A stretch of 64,000 bases of DNA from [Empedobacter] haloabium (GCA_008011715.2 CP136508.1:2480001-2544000), one strand, 5' to 3'. Shown: positions 1 through 9,338, counted from the first letter of the stretch. The notes: generated from the letters alone by a model not told the origin. Made by a program: numbers and translations.

Positions 1-1
1 C

Positions 2-718
2 GCCACGCTGTTCGGCCGGCCCGACGGCGGCGTGCCGGCCGCGCAGGCCCTGCAGCCGGGCGCGCTGGACGAGGTGCGGCCGATCCTGGCCGCGGCGCGC
101 CGCCTCGGCTTCGAACAGCCGCTGCGGCTGGACGGCGGCCTGCTGCCGGCCGACTTCGACTGGCGCCAGTACGACGCCTTGCAGGCCACGCCGGCGCGGT
201 TCGATCCGATCCGCAGCCGCCACGAGTTGCGCCAGATGAGCATCGGCCTGCGCATGCAGGCGACGCCGCTGCAGATGGCGCTGGCGGCGGGCGCCATCGG
301 CCAGGGTGCGACGGTGGCGCCGCGGCTGCTGGCGCAGCTGGACGGGCGCCCGGCCCGCGCCGCGCCGGCACAGCCGCTGGACGTGCGGCTCGACCGCATC
401 CGCGCCGGCATGAAGGGCGTGATCGAGCGCGGTACCGCCGCCGCCGCCTTCCGCTGCGCCGGCTGTGCGGCCCTGCGAGCGGGCCTGTACGGCAAAACCG
501 GCACGGCGCCCGTGGCGATGGATGCCACCGTCTGGTTTACCGGCTGGCTGGAACCCGGCACGCTGCCGGGCCAGCGCCACCGGCTGGCGTTCGCCGTCTT
601 CGTCAGCCGCTCGGAGGCGGGCGGTGGCGATCATGCGGCGCCGGTGATCGCCGCGCTGCTGTCAACGCTGGCAAGCCGTCAAACAGAGGGCGAAATGGCC
701 ATGTTAATCGGGCAATGA
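2..718 (+). CDS. Class B penicillin-binding protein, C-terminal part (truncated by window start)
   Basis: The reading frame is open from the first bases, so the gene starts upstream; 238 residues are visible. They look like the end of a transpeptidase domain: a GLYGKTGTA segment (KTG box, bases about 485-511) and an upstream IGLRMQATPLQMA stretch resembling the conserved region of PBP2/FtsI-type enzymes. Such proteins cross-link peptidoglycan in the periplasm and usually pair with a SEDS glycosyltransferase; one is encoded on the other strand at 14935-17238. The SxxK and SxN motifs would lie upstream and cannot be checked. It is followed by a string of plus-strand genes that probably belong to the same locus. 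Confidence 0.85.
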   Translation, partial: ATLFGRPDGGVPAAQALQPGALDEVRPILAAARRLGFEQPLRLDGGLLPADFDWRQYDALQATPARFDPIRSRHELRQMSIGLRMQATPLQMALAAGAIGQGATVAPRLLAQLDGRPARAAPAQPLDVRLDRIRAGMKGVIERGTAAAAFRCAGCAALRAGLYGKTGTAPVAMDATVWFTGWLEPGTLPGQRHRLAFAVFVSRSEAGGGDHAAPVIAALLSTLASRQTEGEMAMLIGQ

Positions 719-798
719 GGTCGCGCCGTTCGTGGCATGATGAGCATGCGGTTGCCGCCGGCGTTCCGGCGGCCCGCGTCACGAAGGAACGGGACAGC

Positions 799-1959
799 AT
801 GCGCTTGCCAGGAACGCGCTATCAGGAACACGGCTGGGAAGACGTGCGCAAGCTGCTGGGCGCCGGCTCGCTGGCGGCGCTGCGCGCCTGCGACCTGGAC
901 GCAGTGCTGGCACCGGCCCGGCACGCGGCGCTGCTGGACGACTATACGGACGCGCTGGCACCCCTGCTGCACGCCGCCGGCCGCGCCGCCCGCCTGCCGG
1001 GCAACAGCTACGGCGACAGCGTGGGCGCGCTGGCCATGACGCTGCTGTGCGAGCTGCAGGCGCGCCCGGCGTTCTGGCTGGCGTTCGCCACCGGCCTGGC
1101 CGGCGAGCACGCGAAGCAGGGGCCGTTCTGGCGCGCCGCCGCTGGCGATGCGCTGCTGCGCAAGAAGGTCAACGACATGTACGCCACCCTGCGCGACCAG
1201 GTCGATGCCGACAACTACCAGGCCGCCACCGGCCAGCCCTGTTCGGCCAACCGCATCTACACCTACCGCATGCTGGACACGGCCTGGCGCGCGATCGAAC
1301 AGGTGTTTGCCGGCTGGCCCGGCACTGCCGCCCAGGTGGCCGCCATCCTGGACCGCCCCGCCGATGCCATGCCGATCGAACTGCGCCAGCTGACGTCGGC
1401 CGCGCGCTGCCGGCCCGAATGGGTGATCCGCTGGAGCGAGTCGCTGGAGCGTTTCGGTGGCAGCCCGGGGCCGCTGCACACGCGCTCGAAGCGCTTCGCC
1501 AGCCTGCGCAACCAGCCGGAGCGCATCGGCGCGCTGCTGCTCGAGATCGGCGAGTACGAGGCGCTCAGTGCGAATGCCGACGGCGCGGCCTGGCTGCACG
1601 ACGCGCAGGCGGCCGCGGACTGGCTGGAGGACCTGGACCGGGTCGGCGCCGAATCGGCCCGCGCGGCCGGCGCTGGCGTGGACGCCGTTTGCCCCGCCCC
1701 CCGCCATGACACCGTGACGGCGGCGCTGGCCGCGCTCGCGGCCGAGGCGCTGCCGGTGCGGCAGGCGGTCTGCCTGAAACTGCTGGGGCCCGACGACGAC
1801 AGCTATCCGGACGACTGGCGCACGGGCCCGGGCGCCGGCCTGCCCACGCTGGAGCAGCTGGCGGCGCTGGGCGGCATGTCGGTGCCGACCCTGCGCAAGC
1901 GCCGCAACGCGGCGATCGACCGGCTGGTCGGGATGGTCCCGGCCGCCCAAGGAGAATAA
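799..1959 (+). CDS. Unrecognised protein with C-terminal helix-turn-helix-like segment
   Basis: 386 residues from the ATG at 799, chosen because GAAGGAACGG lies just upstream; an in-frame ATG at 715 overlapping the PBP stop is possible but has no clear ribosome site. The protein is soluble, Ala/Leu-rich and mostly helical in appearance, without signal peptide or membrane segment. The last 40 residues (LPTLEQLAALGGMSVPTLRK) resemble the recognition helices of sigma-region-4-like DNA-binding modules. No family is recognised for the rest. It lies between a penicillin-binding protein and the SPFH/kinase genes and its stop is one base before the next start, so it is probably co-transcribed. Function unknown; a regulator or adaptor is only a guess. 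Confidence 0.75.
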   Translation: MRLPGTRYQEHGWEDVRKLLGAGSLAALRACDLDAVLAPARHAALLDDYTDALAPLLHAAGRAARLPGNSYGDSVGALAMTLLCELQARPAFWLAFATGLAGEHAKQGPFWRAAAGDALLRKKVNDMYATLRDQVDADNYQAATGQPCSANRIYTYRMLDTAWRAIEQVFAGWPGTAAQVAAILDRPADAMPIELRQLTSAARCRPEWVIRWSESLERFGGSPGPLHTRSKRFASLRNQPERIGALLLEIGEYEALSANADGAAWLHDAQAAADWLEDLDRVGAESARAAGAGVDAVCPAPRHDTVTAALAALAAEALPVRQAVCLKLLGPDDDSYPDDWRTGPGAGLPTLEQLAALGGMSVPTLRKRRNAAIDRLVGMVPAAQGE

Positions 1960-1960
1960 T

Positions 1961-2521
1961 GTGACGAAAGACGATATGGTGCAGGCCAGGCTGCGCGAAC
2001 GGCTGCTGCTGGCCGCGGCGGCGCACGACAGCCTGGTGCTGGCGGACGCCACGCTGCGCGCGGCACTGGACGGCAGCCGGCCCTTGCGCCCGGGCGAACT
2101 GGCCGCGCTGCAAGGCTCGCCATTGACGCTGCGGCGCTTCCGCCACCTGGCGCTGGCGCGGCGCCAGGCGCTGGCGCCGCGCTGGGCGGGCAGCACCGGG
2201 ATGCTGCGCGCGGCCGACAGCGGCGGCGCGCCGGCGCGGCTGGTCACGGACGACGGCCACTGGACGCTGCATTTCGTGGCCCAGGACGGTCACTGGCAGG
2301 TCATCCTGCAGCTGGACCCGGGCGCGCCATTCGCTGCGGCGCTGCTGCGCGACGCCCCGCCGCTGCGGGTGACGGACGGCGCCGGCAACACGCTGCTGCA
2401 GGGCCGCCTGGACGCGGACGGCGAATGCGAGGCGCCGTGGCCGGGCGCGCTGGCGCCGGCGGCGCACCTGCAGGCGCATGGCGCGGCGTTCACGGTCGCG
2501 CCGGCGGCCGGCCAGCCGTGA
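1961..2521 (+). CDS. Small unrecognised cytoplasmic protein
   Basis: 186 residues from a GTG start one base after the previous stop, with AAGGAG upstream inside the preceding gene's end. The N-terminal half is helical with many Arg/Leu heptads; the second half looks like a small beta-rich domain (VTDDGHWTLHFVAQDGHWQV). No signal peptide, membrane span or known motif was seen. Tight spacing to genes on both sides suggests one operon and translational coupling. The layout, a short helical part plus a beta domain, would suit an accessory subunit, but no function can be assigned from sequence. Confidence 0.7.
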   Translation: MTKDDMVQARLRERLLLAAAAHDSLVLADATLRAALDGSRPLRPGELAALQGSPLTLRRFRHLALARRQALAPRWAGSTGMLRAADSGGAPARLVTDDGHWTLHFVAQDGHWQVILQLDPGAPFAAALLRDAPPLRVTDGAGNTLLQGRLDADGECEAPWPGALAPAAHLQAHGAAFTVAPAAGQP

Positions 2522-2528
2522 GGCGCCA

Positions 2529-3587
2529 ATGAATTGGTTCGGCCGATCCGCCGCGCTGCCCGACGCCGGCCTGCTGGGGCAGGCGTTGATGGCGCTGCGC
2601 TGCGACGACAGGCCCGTGCCGCCCGGGACTACCGTGACCGTGCTGGGCGCGGACGGCCGCGCGCGCCGCCCCCTGGTCCGCCCGGGAGCGCCCGTCACGT
2701 GCGGCGCCGGCGAAATCGCCTGGTGCTGGCACGCCGGCCCGTATGCGATGGATCTGGTGCCGTTCGCCGCCGCGCCCGAGGTCGGCCTGCGCCTGCAGGG
2801 CATGGTGGCCGGCGCCGATGCGGTGCCGGGCGGCGAGCGCTTCGAGCTGCTGCTGGCGGCCGAGGCGCCGCCGGAGCGATTGACGGTGGCCGCGTTCGCG
2901 CTGCTGGTGCAGGGTGCGTTGCGCGGCGCGTTGGCGCAGGGCCTGCTCGAGCTGCCGCCCGGCACGTCGCTGGAAGAGTGGCACGCGTTTCGCGCCGGCG
3001 TCAACGAACTCCTGTACACCCGCTTCGGCCTGATCGTCACCGACTGCCTGCCGGTGGACCTGGGCGACATCGTCGACTATGCGGCCGTGCTGCGCGCCCG
3101 GGCCGCGCGGCTCGAGCCTGTCGAGGTGCCGGCCGCGGCGCCGGCCAGTCCGGTTGCCGTCGCGGCCGGCACGCCGCCCGACGACGCGCAGGCGCTGCGC
3201 CGGCTGTTCCTGGAACTGCCGGCGCTGGCCGCGCAACTGCGCGTGCTGCCGCTGCCGGCCGGCGCTTTCGGCGCGCACCGCGCGCTGCTGCAACAACTGG
3301 CGCTGGCGGCGCTGCAGGTCAACACCATGCCGGCCCTGGGGCTGGCGGCGCCTGGTCAGCCGCTGCCAGCGGCCGGCCAGCGCGGCCGGGCGGGCGCCAG
3401 CGCGGCGGCCGTGGCGGCACTGGACGACGCCTGGAGCGTGCTGGCGCGCATGAAGCAGGACGGTTTCGCCGCGCTGCACGACGAGGCCGAACGGGTGCTG
3501 GCCAACCTGGCGCAGCATCTGGCGCGGCGCCGCTCGGGCGAGCATGCGGCCGAACCGGTCGCGCAACGCAGGGAGCCCACGCTGTGA
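2529..3587 (+). CDS. Unrecognised protein, possibly a divergent SPFH-like domain
   Basis: 352 residues from the ATG at 2529. Residues about 10-200 contain beta-rich segments followed by a helix and FGLIVTDCLPVDLGDIVDY, which has the layout of SPFH/prohibitin-like domains, where a strand after the helical part states 'the form of the protein is active in'. The true SPFH-like protein two genes on (4671-6941) has a comparable order of elements. The C-terminal 140 residues are Ala/Leu-rich helices. There is no transmembrane segment or signal peptide. The stop overlaps the next gene's GTG start by four bases, so the two are translationally coupled. The SPFH assignment is weak and needs a profile comparison. 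Confidence 0.65.
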   Translation: MNWFGRSAALPDAGLLGQALMALRCDDRPVPPGTTVTVLGADGRARRPLVRPGAPVTCGAGEIAWCWHAGPYAMDLVPFAAAPEVGLRLQGMVAGADAVPGGERFELLLAAEAPPERLTVAAFALLVQGALRGALAQGLLELPPGTSLEEWHAFRAGVNELLYTRFGLIVTDCLPVDLGDIVDYAAVLRARAARLEPVEVPAAAPASPVAVAAGTPPDDAQALRRLFLELPALAAQLRVLPLPAGAFGAHRALLQQLALAALQVNTMPALGLAAPGQPLPAAGQRGRAGASAAAVAALDDAWSVLARMKQDGFAALHDEAERVLANLAQHLARRRSGEHAAEPVAQRREPTL

Positions 3588-4612
3588 CGCCCGTCGTCGC
3601 CCACTGCCGTACCTTGCTGGCCGACGGCACCATGCTGACGGTAACCGCCACGCGCCGGCCGCGTGCCGGCCGCGCCGACGTCAAGTGCGCCGTGCCGGAT
3701 GCCGCGCGGCTGGCCGAACGGATGGCCGAGGTGGTGCGACTGGCGCGGCTGACCGAAGCGCGCCTGGACGCGCGCGACCAGGTGGTGCTCAGCGTTGACG
3801 GCACGCCCGCCGCGGGAGAGCGCAACTGGGAGCTGGCCGCCGTGCTGGCCGACCGGCTCGTGCGCGGCGCCTGGCAGGCGGCGGATGTCCCGCTGGCGCT
3901 GGGCTGGTCCGACGCGTGGCAGCTGGGCCGGATCGACGGCCACGCGCCGCCGCCGGCGCTGCCGGCTGACGCGTTGCTGGGCGGCGCGCCGCGCGCGGGC
4001 GCGGTGGCGGCCGGTTACCTGCCGCACCTGGGCGCGCTGACGGGGCATGCCGACCCCGGCGCCGCCGTGTCGGCGGTGCGCGCCTGGTTCCCGCTGCACA
4101 GCGGCGGCGGCAACGACAGCCTGGCCTGGGTCGAAGTCGGCGTGTTTCCCCATCCGGCGGACGCAACGACGGACGAGGAAGACACGATCGCAGTGCCGGG
4201 CACCGACGCGGCGCTGCAGCAGGCCGTGCGCGCCGTGCTGGCGGGGGCGCGCCATTTCGACGGCCGCGGCCTGGGCCGCTGGCGCAGCGTCGTGCGCTTC
4301 AGCGAGGCGCGCTTCCAGGGCGATTCCTACCAGCTGGCGCTGGTCATGGCCGACCGGCTGGCGCGCGGCCGCGAGTTCGTGCCGCGCGGCCGGTTAATCG
4401 CCACGGGCAGCTCGACGGCGTGGCATGCCGGGCAGGTGGAGGGCGTGGCGGGACTGGCGGCCAAGACGCAACTGATCCTGGCCGAAGCGGCACCGGGCGA
4501 CCGCGTGCTGCTGCCGGCGGCGTGGCAGGACGGGCTGCCGCCGGGTTTCGCGGCGGCGCTGCACGCGCGCGGCGCCAGCCTGGCGTGCATCGACCGGATA
4601 GGGCTCATCTGA
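3584..4612 (+). CDS. Tandem Lon-protease-like (S16 fold) protein without ATPase domain
   Basis: 342 residues from the GTG at 3584, which overlaps the previous stop. The second half matches the Lon S16 catalytic core: GDSYQLAL with Ser248 (Lon GDSAGLAL), then the basic segment VEGVAGLAAKTQLILAEA with Lys294, then VLLP. The Ser-Lys spacing of 46 is close to the 43 in E. coli Lon. The first half looks like a second copy (GERNWELAAVLADRLVRG at about 78-95, then GRIDG), but the Ser position is Arg. So one active-looking and one degenerate domain are fused, with no AAA+ module. It may be a free-standing peptidase or a scaffold in the kinase/SPFH module. The fold call is by motif only. Confidence 0.7.
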   Translation: MTPVVAHCRTLLADGTMLTVTATRRPRAGRADVKCAVPDAARLAERMAEVVRLARLTEARLDARDQVVLSVDGTPAAGERNWELAAVLADRLVRGAWQAADVPLALGWSDAWQLGRIDGHAPPPALPADALLGGAPRAGAVAAGYLPHLGALTGHADPGAAVSAVRAWFPLHSGGGNDSLAWVEVGVFPHPADATTDEEDTIAVPGTDAALQQAVRAVLAGARHFDGRGLGRWRSVVRFSEARFQGDSYQLALVMADRLARGREFVPRGRLIATGSSTAWHAGQVEGVAGLAAKTQLILAEAAPGDRVLLPAAWQDGLPPGFAAALHARGASLACIDRIGLI

Positions 4613-4670
4613 ATCGTGCGCCTGTTAAAATCGCACGGCAGGCCGTGTACAAAAAAGCAAGGAGTCTGAC

Positions 4671-6941
4671 ATGTTCAAGATGTTTGGTGCCGGTGGCGCC
4701 CGCTGCCCGCGCTGCGGGCAGAAAAGCGGCGGCGCGGACGGCTATTGCGGCGGCTGCGGCCTGTCGCTGGGCGCGCCGCGCAGCGCACCCGTGCTGCAGG
4801 AAAACCGCTGGATTCCGGCGCCAGACGAGCTGGCGGTGTACTTCGGCGTGCGCCAGCTGTCCGGCATCTTCAGCAAGACCTTGCGCGTGCCGGCCACCAC
4901 CCGTGCCTATATATTGCAGGGCGAGACGGCCACCGAGGTCACGCAGGGCGAATACGAGCTGGAAGGCTTCTTCCAGCGCCTGAACAACCTGCTGCGCGAC
5001 CAGCATGCGGAAATCCTGATCACCCGTACCACGCCACTGCCGGTGGCGTTCGCATTCGACGACCTGGCCACCAGCGAACACCTGCGGATCGCGGCCCGCT
5101 TCACGGTCGGCATCAAGGTCGAGCAGGTGGCCGCGTTCGGCCAGCATTTCATGACGGCGCCCGGCACCGTCACCACGCGCCACCTGGAAGAGCTCTTGGC
5201 GCCGATGGTGCGCCAGATCGCCGCCGAATTCGTCGGCGCCCGTTCGCTGCGCGAGATGCACGCCAATCCGGACCTGCGCCTGCAACTGGACGAACGCCTG
5301 CAGGCCGCGCTGAAGCTGCGCCTGGCCGACTTCGGCCTGGCCGCCGTGCAGGTCGAGACCCTGGCCCTGCGGCACGACAAGTTCGACGCCAACCGCGCCC
5401 GCGTGGGCAGCCTGTGGCTGGTGGCGGACGAGCGCCACGCCGCGCTGGAACACGTCAAGCACCTGGATCAGCTGTACGACGAGGAGGAATGGCAGGCCAT
5501 CTGGCGCGAGGAGCAGAAGGCGCGCAGCGCCTACCGCCGCGTCGAGCTGCGCCAGGATGCCACGGTGGACCAGGCCGAGCTGGCGCTGCGCCAGGCCGAA
5601 CGGCTGCAGGCGATCCGCGCGCGCGAAATCGACCTGTACGCCCGCGTCGCCGAAGCGGATACGCGCCAGCATGCGCTCGAGAAGGGCGCCGGCGCCACTG
5701 TCGCCGAGCTGGAACACGAGCTGGCCGGCAAGGCGGCCGAGTGGGCGCACGTGCGCCAGCTGGCCCAGATCCGCCTGCGCACCGAGCTGGAGGTGGCGCA
5801 GCAGGCCGCCGTGGAGGAGCGCGCGTTCGCGCGCCAGCGCTTCACCCACCGGCTGCACCTGCAGCAGATCCGCAACCAGATGGAGCAGGCGCTGGCGATC
5901 GAGGACGAGACGGCGCGGCGCGCGCAGGCGAAGCGCCTGCAGCAGGCCGAGCTGGACGCACAGCGGCGCGAGGCCGAGATCGAGGCGGAGCATCACCAGG
6001 CGCGCTTCCAGGGCGTGGCGCTGGCCAATGCGGCGCGCCGGCGCGAGGCGGAACGGGTGCAGGAATGGGAAGAGGCCCAGCACCTGGCGCGCCAGCGCGA
6101 ACTGGCGCGCGGCGAGGGTGACAAGGATGCAGCGGCGCAGGCGCGGCTGGACGAACTGCGCCGCGGCGGCGCCTCGGCCGAGGCCCTGGCCCAGCACGAG
6201 AAGCTGCTGCGCACGATCGAGGCCGACGGCGCCCAGCAGCGCCAGGCCCAGGCCATCGCCATCGAGGCGGAAGAACAACGCCTGGCGCTGAAGCTGCGCG
6301 AGCGCGAGGCCCAGTGGCAGCAGGAGCTGCGCCGCATCGAGCACGAACGGGACGAGCGCTATGCGCGCTGGAAGCTCGATTACGACACGCTGGCCGCGCA
6401 GCAGAACCACGCGGCGGAGCTGGCGCGCATCGAGATCGAGCGCATCCAGGCCGTCGGCACGCTGTCGGACACCGGCAAGATCGCGCTGGCCGACACGCCC
6501 AACGCGCAGGCGCTGGCGCAGCTGATGAAAACGCAGGCCCATGCCGGCATGAGCGCGGAACAGTTGCAGGCGCTGGCCGGCGTGGTGGCGGCCGAGAACA
6601 GCATCAGCCAGCTCGATGCCATGCGGCTGGCGCAACAGGGCATCGGCGACGAACGGGCGCGCGCCGATGCGCAGCAGGACAAGGACCGCCAGCACCAGCT
6701 GGAGCTGCTGAAGCTGCAGAACGCCACGCATGCGAATGCGCTGGCGGCGCAGATGCAGCTGGGCGTGGGCGTGGCGCAGGCCGGGGCGCCGGTACATCAC
6801 CATCATGCGCCATCCCCGGTCCCGATCCCGGTCCCGGTGCCGCCGCTGGCGTCGCGCGTGTGCGTCAACGGCCACCCGGTCCCGGCCGACCGTCCGGACG
6901 CGAAGTTCTGCGCCGAGTGCGGCGCGCCGCTGCAGCGCTAG
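4671..6941 (+). CDS. SPFH-like coiled-coil protein with zinc ribbons at both ends
   Basis: 756 residues, ATG preceded by AAGGAG. Residues 12-29 form a zinc ribbon (C12, C15, C26, C29) and the C-terminus carries another set of ligands (C731, H735, C747, C750). Residues about 45-260 resemble an SPFH/band-7 domain, including FTVGIKVEQV and the ending VQVETLALRHDKFDANR. Residues about 265-700 are a long charged coiled coil (Glu/Arg/Gln/Ala heptads). A short His/Pro-rich linker precedes the last ribbon. No transmembrane helix is visible, so membrane contact would need a partner. The kinase-FGE gene follows after nine bases. Likely role: oligomeric scaffold at the membrane, possibly a kinase substrate; inferred from architecture. 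Confidence 0.8.
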   Translation: MFKMFGAGGARCPRCGQKSGGADGYCGGCGLSLGAPRSAPVLQENRWIPAPDELAVYFGVRQLSGIFSKTLRVPATTRAYILQGETATEVTQGEYELEGFFQRLNNLLRDQHAEILITRTTPLPVAFAFDDLATSEHLRIAARFTVGIKVEQVAAFGQHFMTAPGTVTTRHLEELLAPMVRQIAAEFVGARSLREMHANPDLRLQLDERLQAALKLRLADFGLAAVQVETLALRHDKFDANRARVGSLWLVADERHAALEHVKHLDQLYDEEEWQAIWREEQKARSAYRRVELRQDATVDQAELALRQAERLQAIRAREIDLYARVAEADTRQHALEKGAGATVAELEHELAGKAAEWAHVRQLAQIRLRTELEVAQQAAVEERAFARQRFTHRLHLQQIRNQMEQALAIEDETARRAQAKRLQQAELDAQRREAEIEAEHHQARFQGVALANAARRREAERVQEWEEAQHLARQRELARGEGDKDAAAQARLDELRRGGASAEALAQHEKLLRTIEADGAQQRQAQAIAIEAEEQRLALKLREREAQWQQELRRIEHERDERYARWKLDYDTLAAQQNHAAELARIEIERIQAVGTLSDTGKIALADTPNAQALAQLMKTQAHAGMSAEQLQALAGVVAAENSISQLDAMRLAQQGIGDERARADAQQDKDRQHQLELLKLQNATHANALAAQMQLGVGVAQAGAPVHHHHAPSPVPIPVPVPPLASRVCVNGHPVPADRPDAKFCAECGAPLQR

Positions 6942-6950
6942 AAGGAAGCG

Positions 6951-9320
6951 ATGCAGACAGCCAGAGAAAAGATCCGCGAGCTGCGCGCGCTGCACGAGGA
7001 CGGCCTGCTCAGCCAGGACGAATTCGACCGCCGCAAGAACGCCATCCTGGATGCCGAATACGCGCCGCCGGGCGCGACGGCGCCGCCGCTGGCACCGCGC
7101 CAGGGCACCGAGCTGGGGCTGATGGTGGGCCAGGAGATCGGTCCGCAGCACCGGCGCTACCGCCTAGAACGCCTGATCGGCATGGGCGGCATGGGCCAGG
7201 TGTGGCAAGCCACCGACCTGGCCACGCACGCGGAGCTGGGGCACAGCGAGATCGTCGCGGTGAAGATCCTGCCGCCGCAGTTGACGCAGAGCCCGGTGCA
7301 CGCGCGCCTGCTGGTGGAAGAGGCCACGCAGGCGCGCCGCCTCGCCCACGACAATATCGTGCGCGTCTACGAATGGGCCCAGGACCCCGCCACGTCCAGC
7401 TACTTCATCATCATGGAATGCCTGGAAGGCGAGGACCTGGATGCCTGGCTGGCGCGCAACGGCCGGGCCGACCTGGCGGCCGTCGAACGCATCCTGCGGC
7501 CCGTCGCGGCGGCGTTGCAGTACGCGTGGGAACGGCACCAGCTGGTGCACCGCGACCTGAAGCCCGGCAACGTATTCCTGACGGCGGCGGGCCACGTCAA
7601 ATTGCTCGATTTCGGCATCGCCGCGCAGGCGCGCGACGCCGCGTCCAGGCCCGGCAGCATGGGCGAGCGCATGCCGAATGCCGGCACGGCGGGCTACCGG
7701 GCGCCGGAGGCGGGCACGCACCGCGGCCAGCCCTCGCCCAAACTGGACGTGTACGCCGTGGCCGTCATGATCTACCAGTTGCTGGCTGGCGCCATGCCGT
7801 TCGACGACAGTCGTTCCGCCCGGATCGCGCCCGTTGCGCCACCCGGGCTGAACGAGGCCCAGTGGGCCGTGCTGCAGCAGGGTTTCGCCTTCGACCAGGA
7901 CGAGCGCTTCGCCTCCGTGGCGGCGCTGCTCGACGCGCTGCTGCGCGCGGCCGGCCCCAGCGCCGCCGAACTGGCCGAGCGGGAACGCCTGCGCGCCCAG
8001 GCCGAGGCGGAACAGGCGCGCGCGCTGGCCGAGGCCGAGCAGGCCGCCCGCCAGGTGCAGGCCGAGCGACCGGCGCCGCCGCCGCCCGTCGATGCCAGGG
8101 AGCTGGAGCGGCAGCGCGCGGCCGAGGCGGCGGAACTGCGCCGCCTCGAACTGCAGCGCCAGATGGAGCTGGCGGCGCGGCGCAAGGCCGAGGCGCAGGC
8201 CGCCGCGCTGGAAAAGCTGAAGCAGGACCAGGTCCGGCGCGCGCTGGAGAAGCAGCGCCGCCTGGAGGCGGAGGCGCAGGCGGCCGAGCGCAAGGAAAGA
8301 CTGCGCCAGCAATTGCTGGCGCGGCGCGAGGCCGACGCGCAGAAGGCGCGCCAGGCGGAAGAGGAAAAGCAGCGCAAGGCCGCGCAGCTGAAGGCGGAAG
8401 CGGCGTACCGCGCCGAGCAGGAACGGCACCGGCGCGAACAGGCCGCGCGCCACGCGGCCGAACTGGCGGCCCAGTTGCCGACGCCGGGCAGCCCCGTCGC
8501 CGACCCCAGCGGCGTGCTGCGCGACCCGTTCGTCGACGGCAGCGGCAACGGGCCGGACCTGGTGCTGATCCCGACCGGCCGCTTCGAGATGGGCGCGCAC
8601 GAGTACGAGCATGCGCAGGCGCTCAAGGCCGGGGCGCAGCGCGCCTGGCTGGAGCGCGAGAAGCCGCCGCACTGGGTGGGCATCGAACGCTCGTTCGCGC
8701 TGGGGCGCTATCCCGTCACGGTGGGCGAATGGCGCCGCTTCGTGCGCGCCACCGGCTGGCAGCCCAAGCTGGACTTCGACTGGGAGCACCCGGGCTTCCG
8801 CCAGGACGACGACCATCCCGTCGTCGGCATCAGCTGGTACGACGCGCAGGATTACCTGAACTGGCTGTGCGTGATGACGGGCCAGGTGTACCGGTTGCCC
8901 AGCGAAGCGGAGTGGGAGTATGCCTGCCGGGCGGGCAGCAAGACCGCGTTCAGCTTCGGCAACGAGATCGCGACGACGCAGGCCAACTACGACGGCAATT
9001 TCAACTATGGCGCCGGGGTCAAGGGCGAGGCGCGCGGCGGCACCACCAAGGTCGGCAGCTTCCCGCCCAATCCCTGGGGCCTGTACGACATGCACGGCAA
9101 CGTGTGGGAATGGGTGCAGGACCCGGTGCACGACAACTACGCGGGCGCCCCGGTGGACGGCAGCGCCTGGGAGCAGGGCGGCGATCCGTCGCGGCGCGTA
9201 CTGCGCGGCGGCGCCTGGCTGTACCAGCCGCGCTACCTGCGTTCGGCGGTGCGCAATGGCTATTCGGCGTTCCTGTCGAACGACGTCGTCGGGTTCCGCG
9301 TGGCGCGGCGGATTGGCTAG
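6951..9320 (+). CDS. Hanks-type Ser/Thr kinase fused to a formylglycine-generating-enzyme-like domain
   Basis: 789 residues. Residues 3-33 look like a SHOCT module (REKIRELRALHEDGLLSQDE). Residues 70-330 are a complete protein kinase: Gly-rich loop IGMGGMGQVW, VAVKIL with Lys105, catalytic HRDLKPGN (Asp202), DFG (Asp220) and an APE motif. Residues about 330-510 are an Ala/Glu/Arg coiled coil. Residues 534-788 are a sulfatase-modifying/FGE-like domain (GRFEMG, RLPSEAEWEYA, DMHGNVWEWV, GFRVAR). FGE-like domains on kinases are usually taken as sensor or ligand-binding folds rather than as active oxidases. No membrane span is apparent. Last gene of the plus-strand block; a 24-bp hairpin follows. 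Confidence 0.9.
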   Translation: MQTAREKIRELRALHEDGLLSQDEFDRRKNAILDAEYAPPGATAPPLAPRQGTELGLMVGQEIGPQHRRYRLERLIGMGGMGQVWQATDLATHAELGHSEIVAVKILPPQLTQSPVHARLLVEEATQARRLAHDNIVRVYEWAQDPATSSYFIIMECLEGEDLDAWLARNGRADLAAVERILRPVAAALQYAWERHQLVHRDLKPGNVFLTAAGHVKLLDFGIAAQARDAASRPGSMGERMPNAGTAGYRAPEAGTHRGQPSPKLDVYAVAVMIYQLLAGAMPFDDSRSARIAPVAPPGLNEAQWAVLQQGFAFDQDERFASVAALLDALLRAAGPSAAELAERERLRAQAEAEQARALAEAEQAARQVQAERPAPPPPVDARELERQRAAEAAELRRLELQRQMELAARRKAEAQAAALEKLKQDQVRRALEKQRRLEAEAQAAERKERLRQQLLARREADAQKARQAEEEKQRKAAQLKAEAAYRAEQERHRREQAARHAAELAAQLPTPGSPVADPSGVLRDPFVDGSGNGPDLVLIPTGRFEMGAHEYEHAQALKAGAQRAWLEREKPPHWVGIERSFALGRYPVTVGEWRRFVRATGWQPKLDFDWEHPGFRQDDDHPVVGISWYDAQDYLNWLCVMTGQVYRLPSEAEWEYACRAGSKTAFSFGNEIATTQANYDGNFNYGAGVKGEARGGTTKVGSFPPNPWGLYDMHGNVWEWVQDPVHDNYAGAPVDGSAWEQGGDPSRRVLRGGAWLYQPRYLRSAVRNGYSAFLSNDVVGFRVARRIG

Positions 9321-9338
9321 GCATCGCGGATGACCCCT

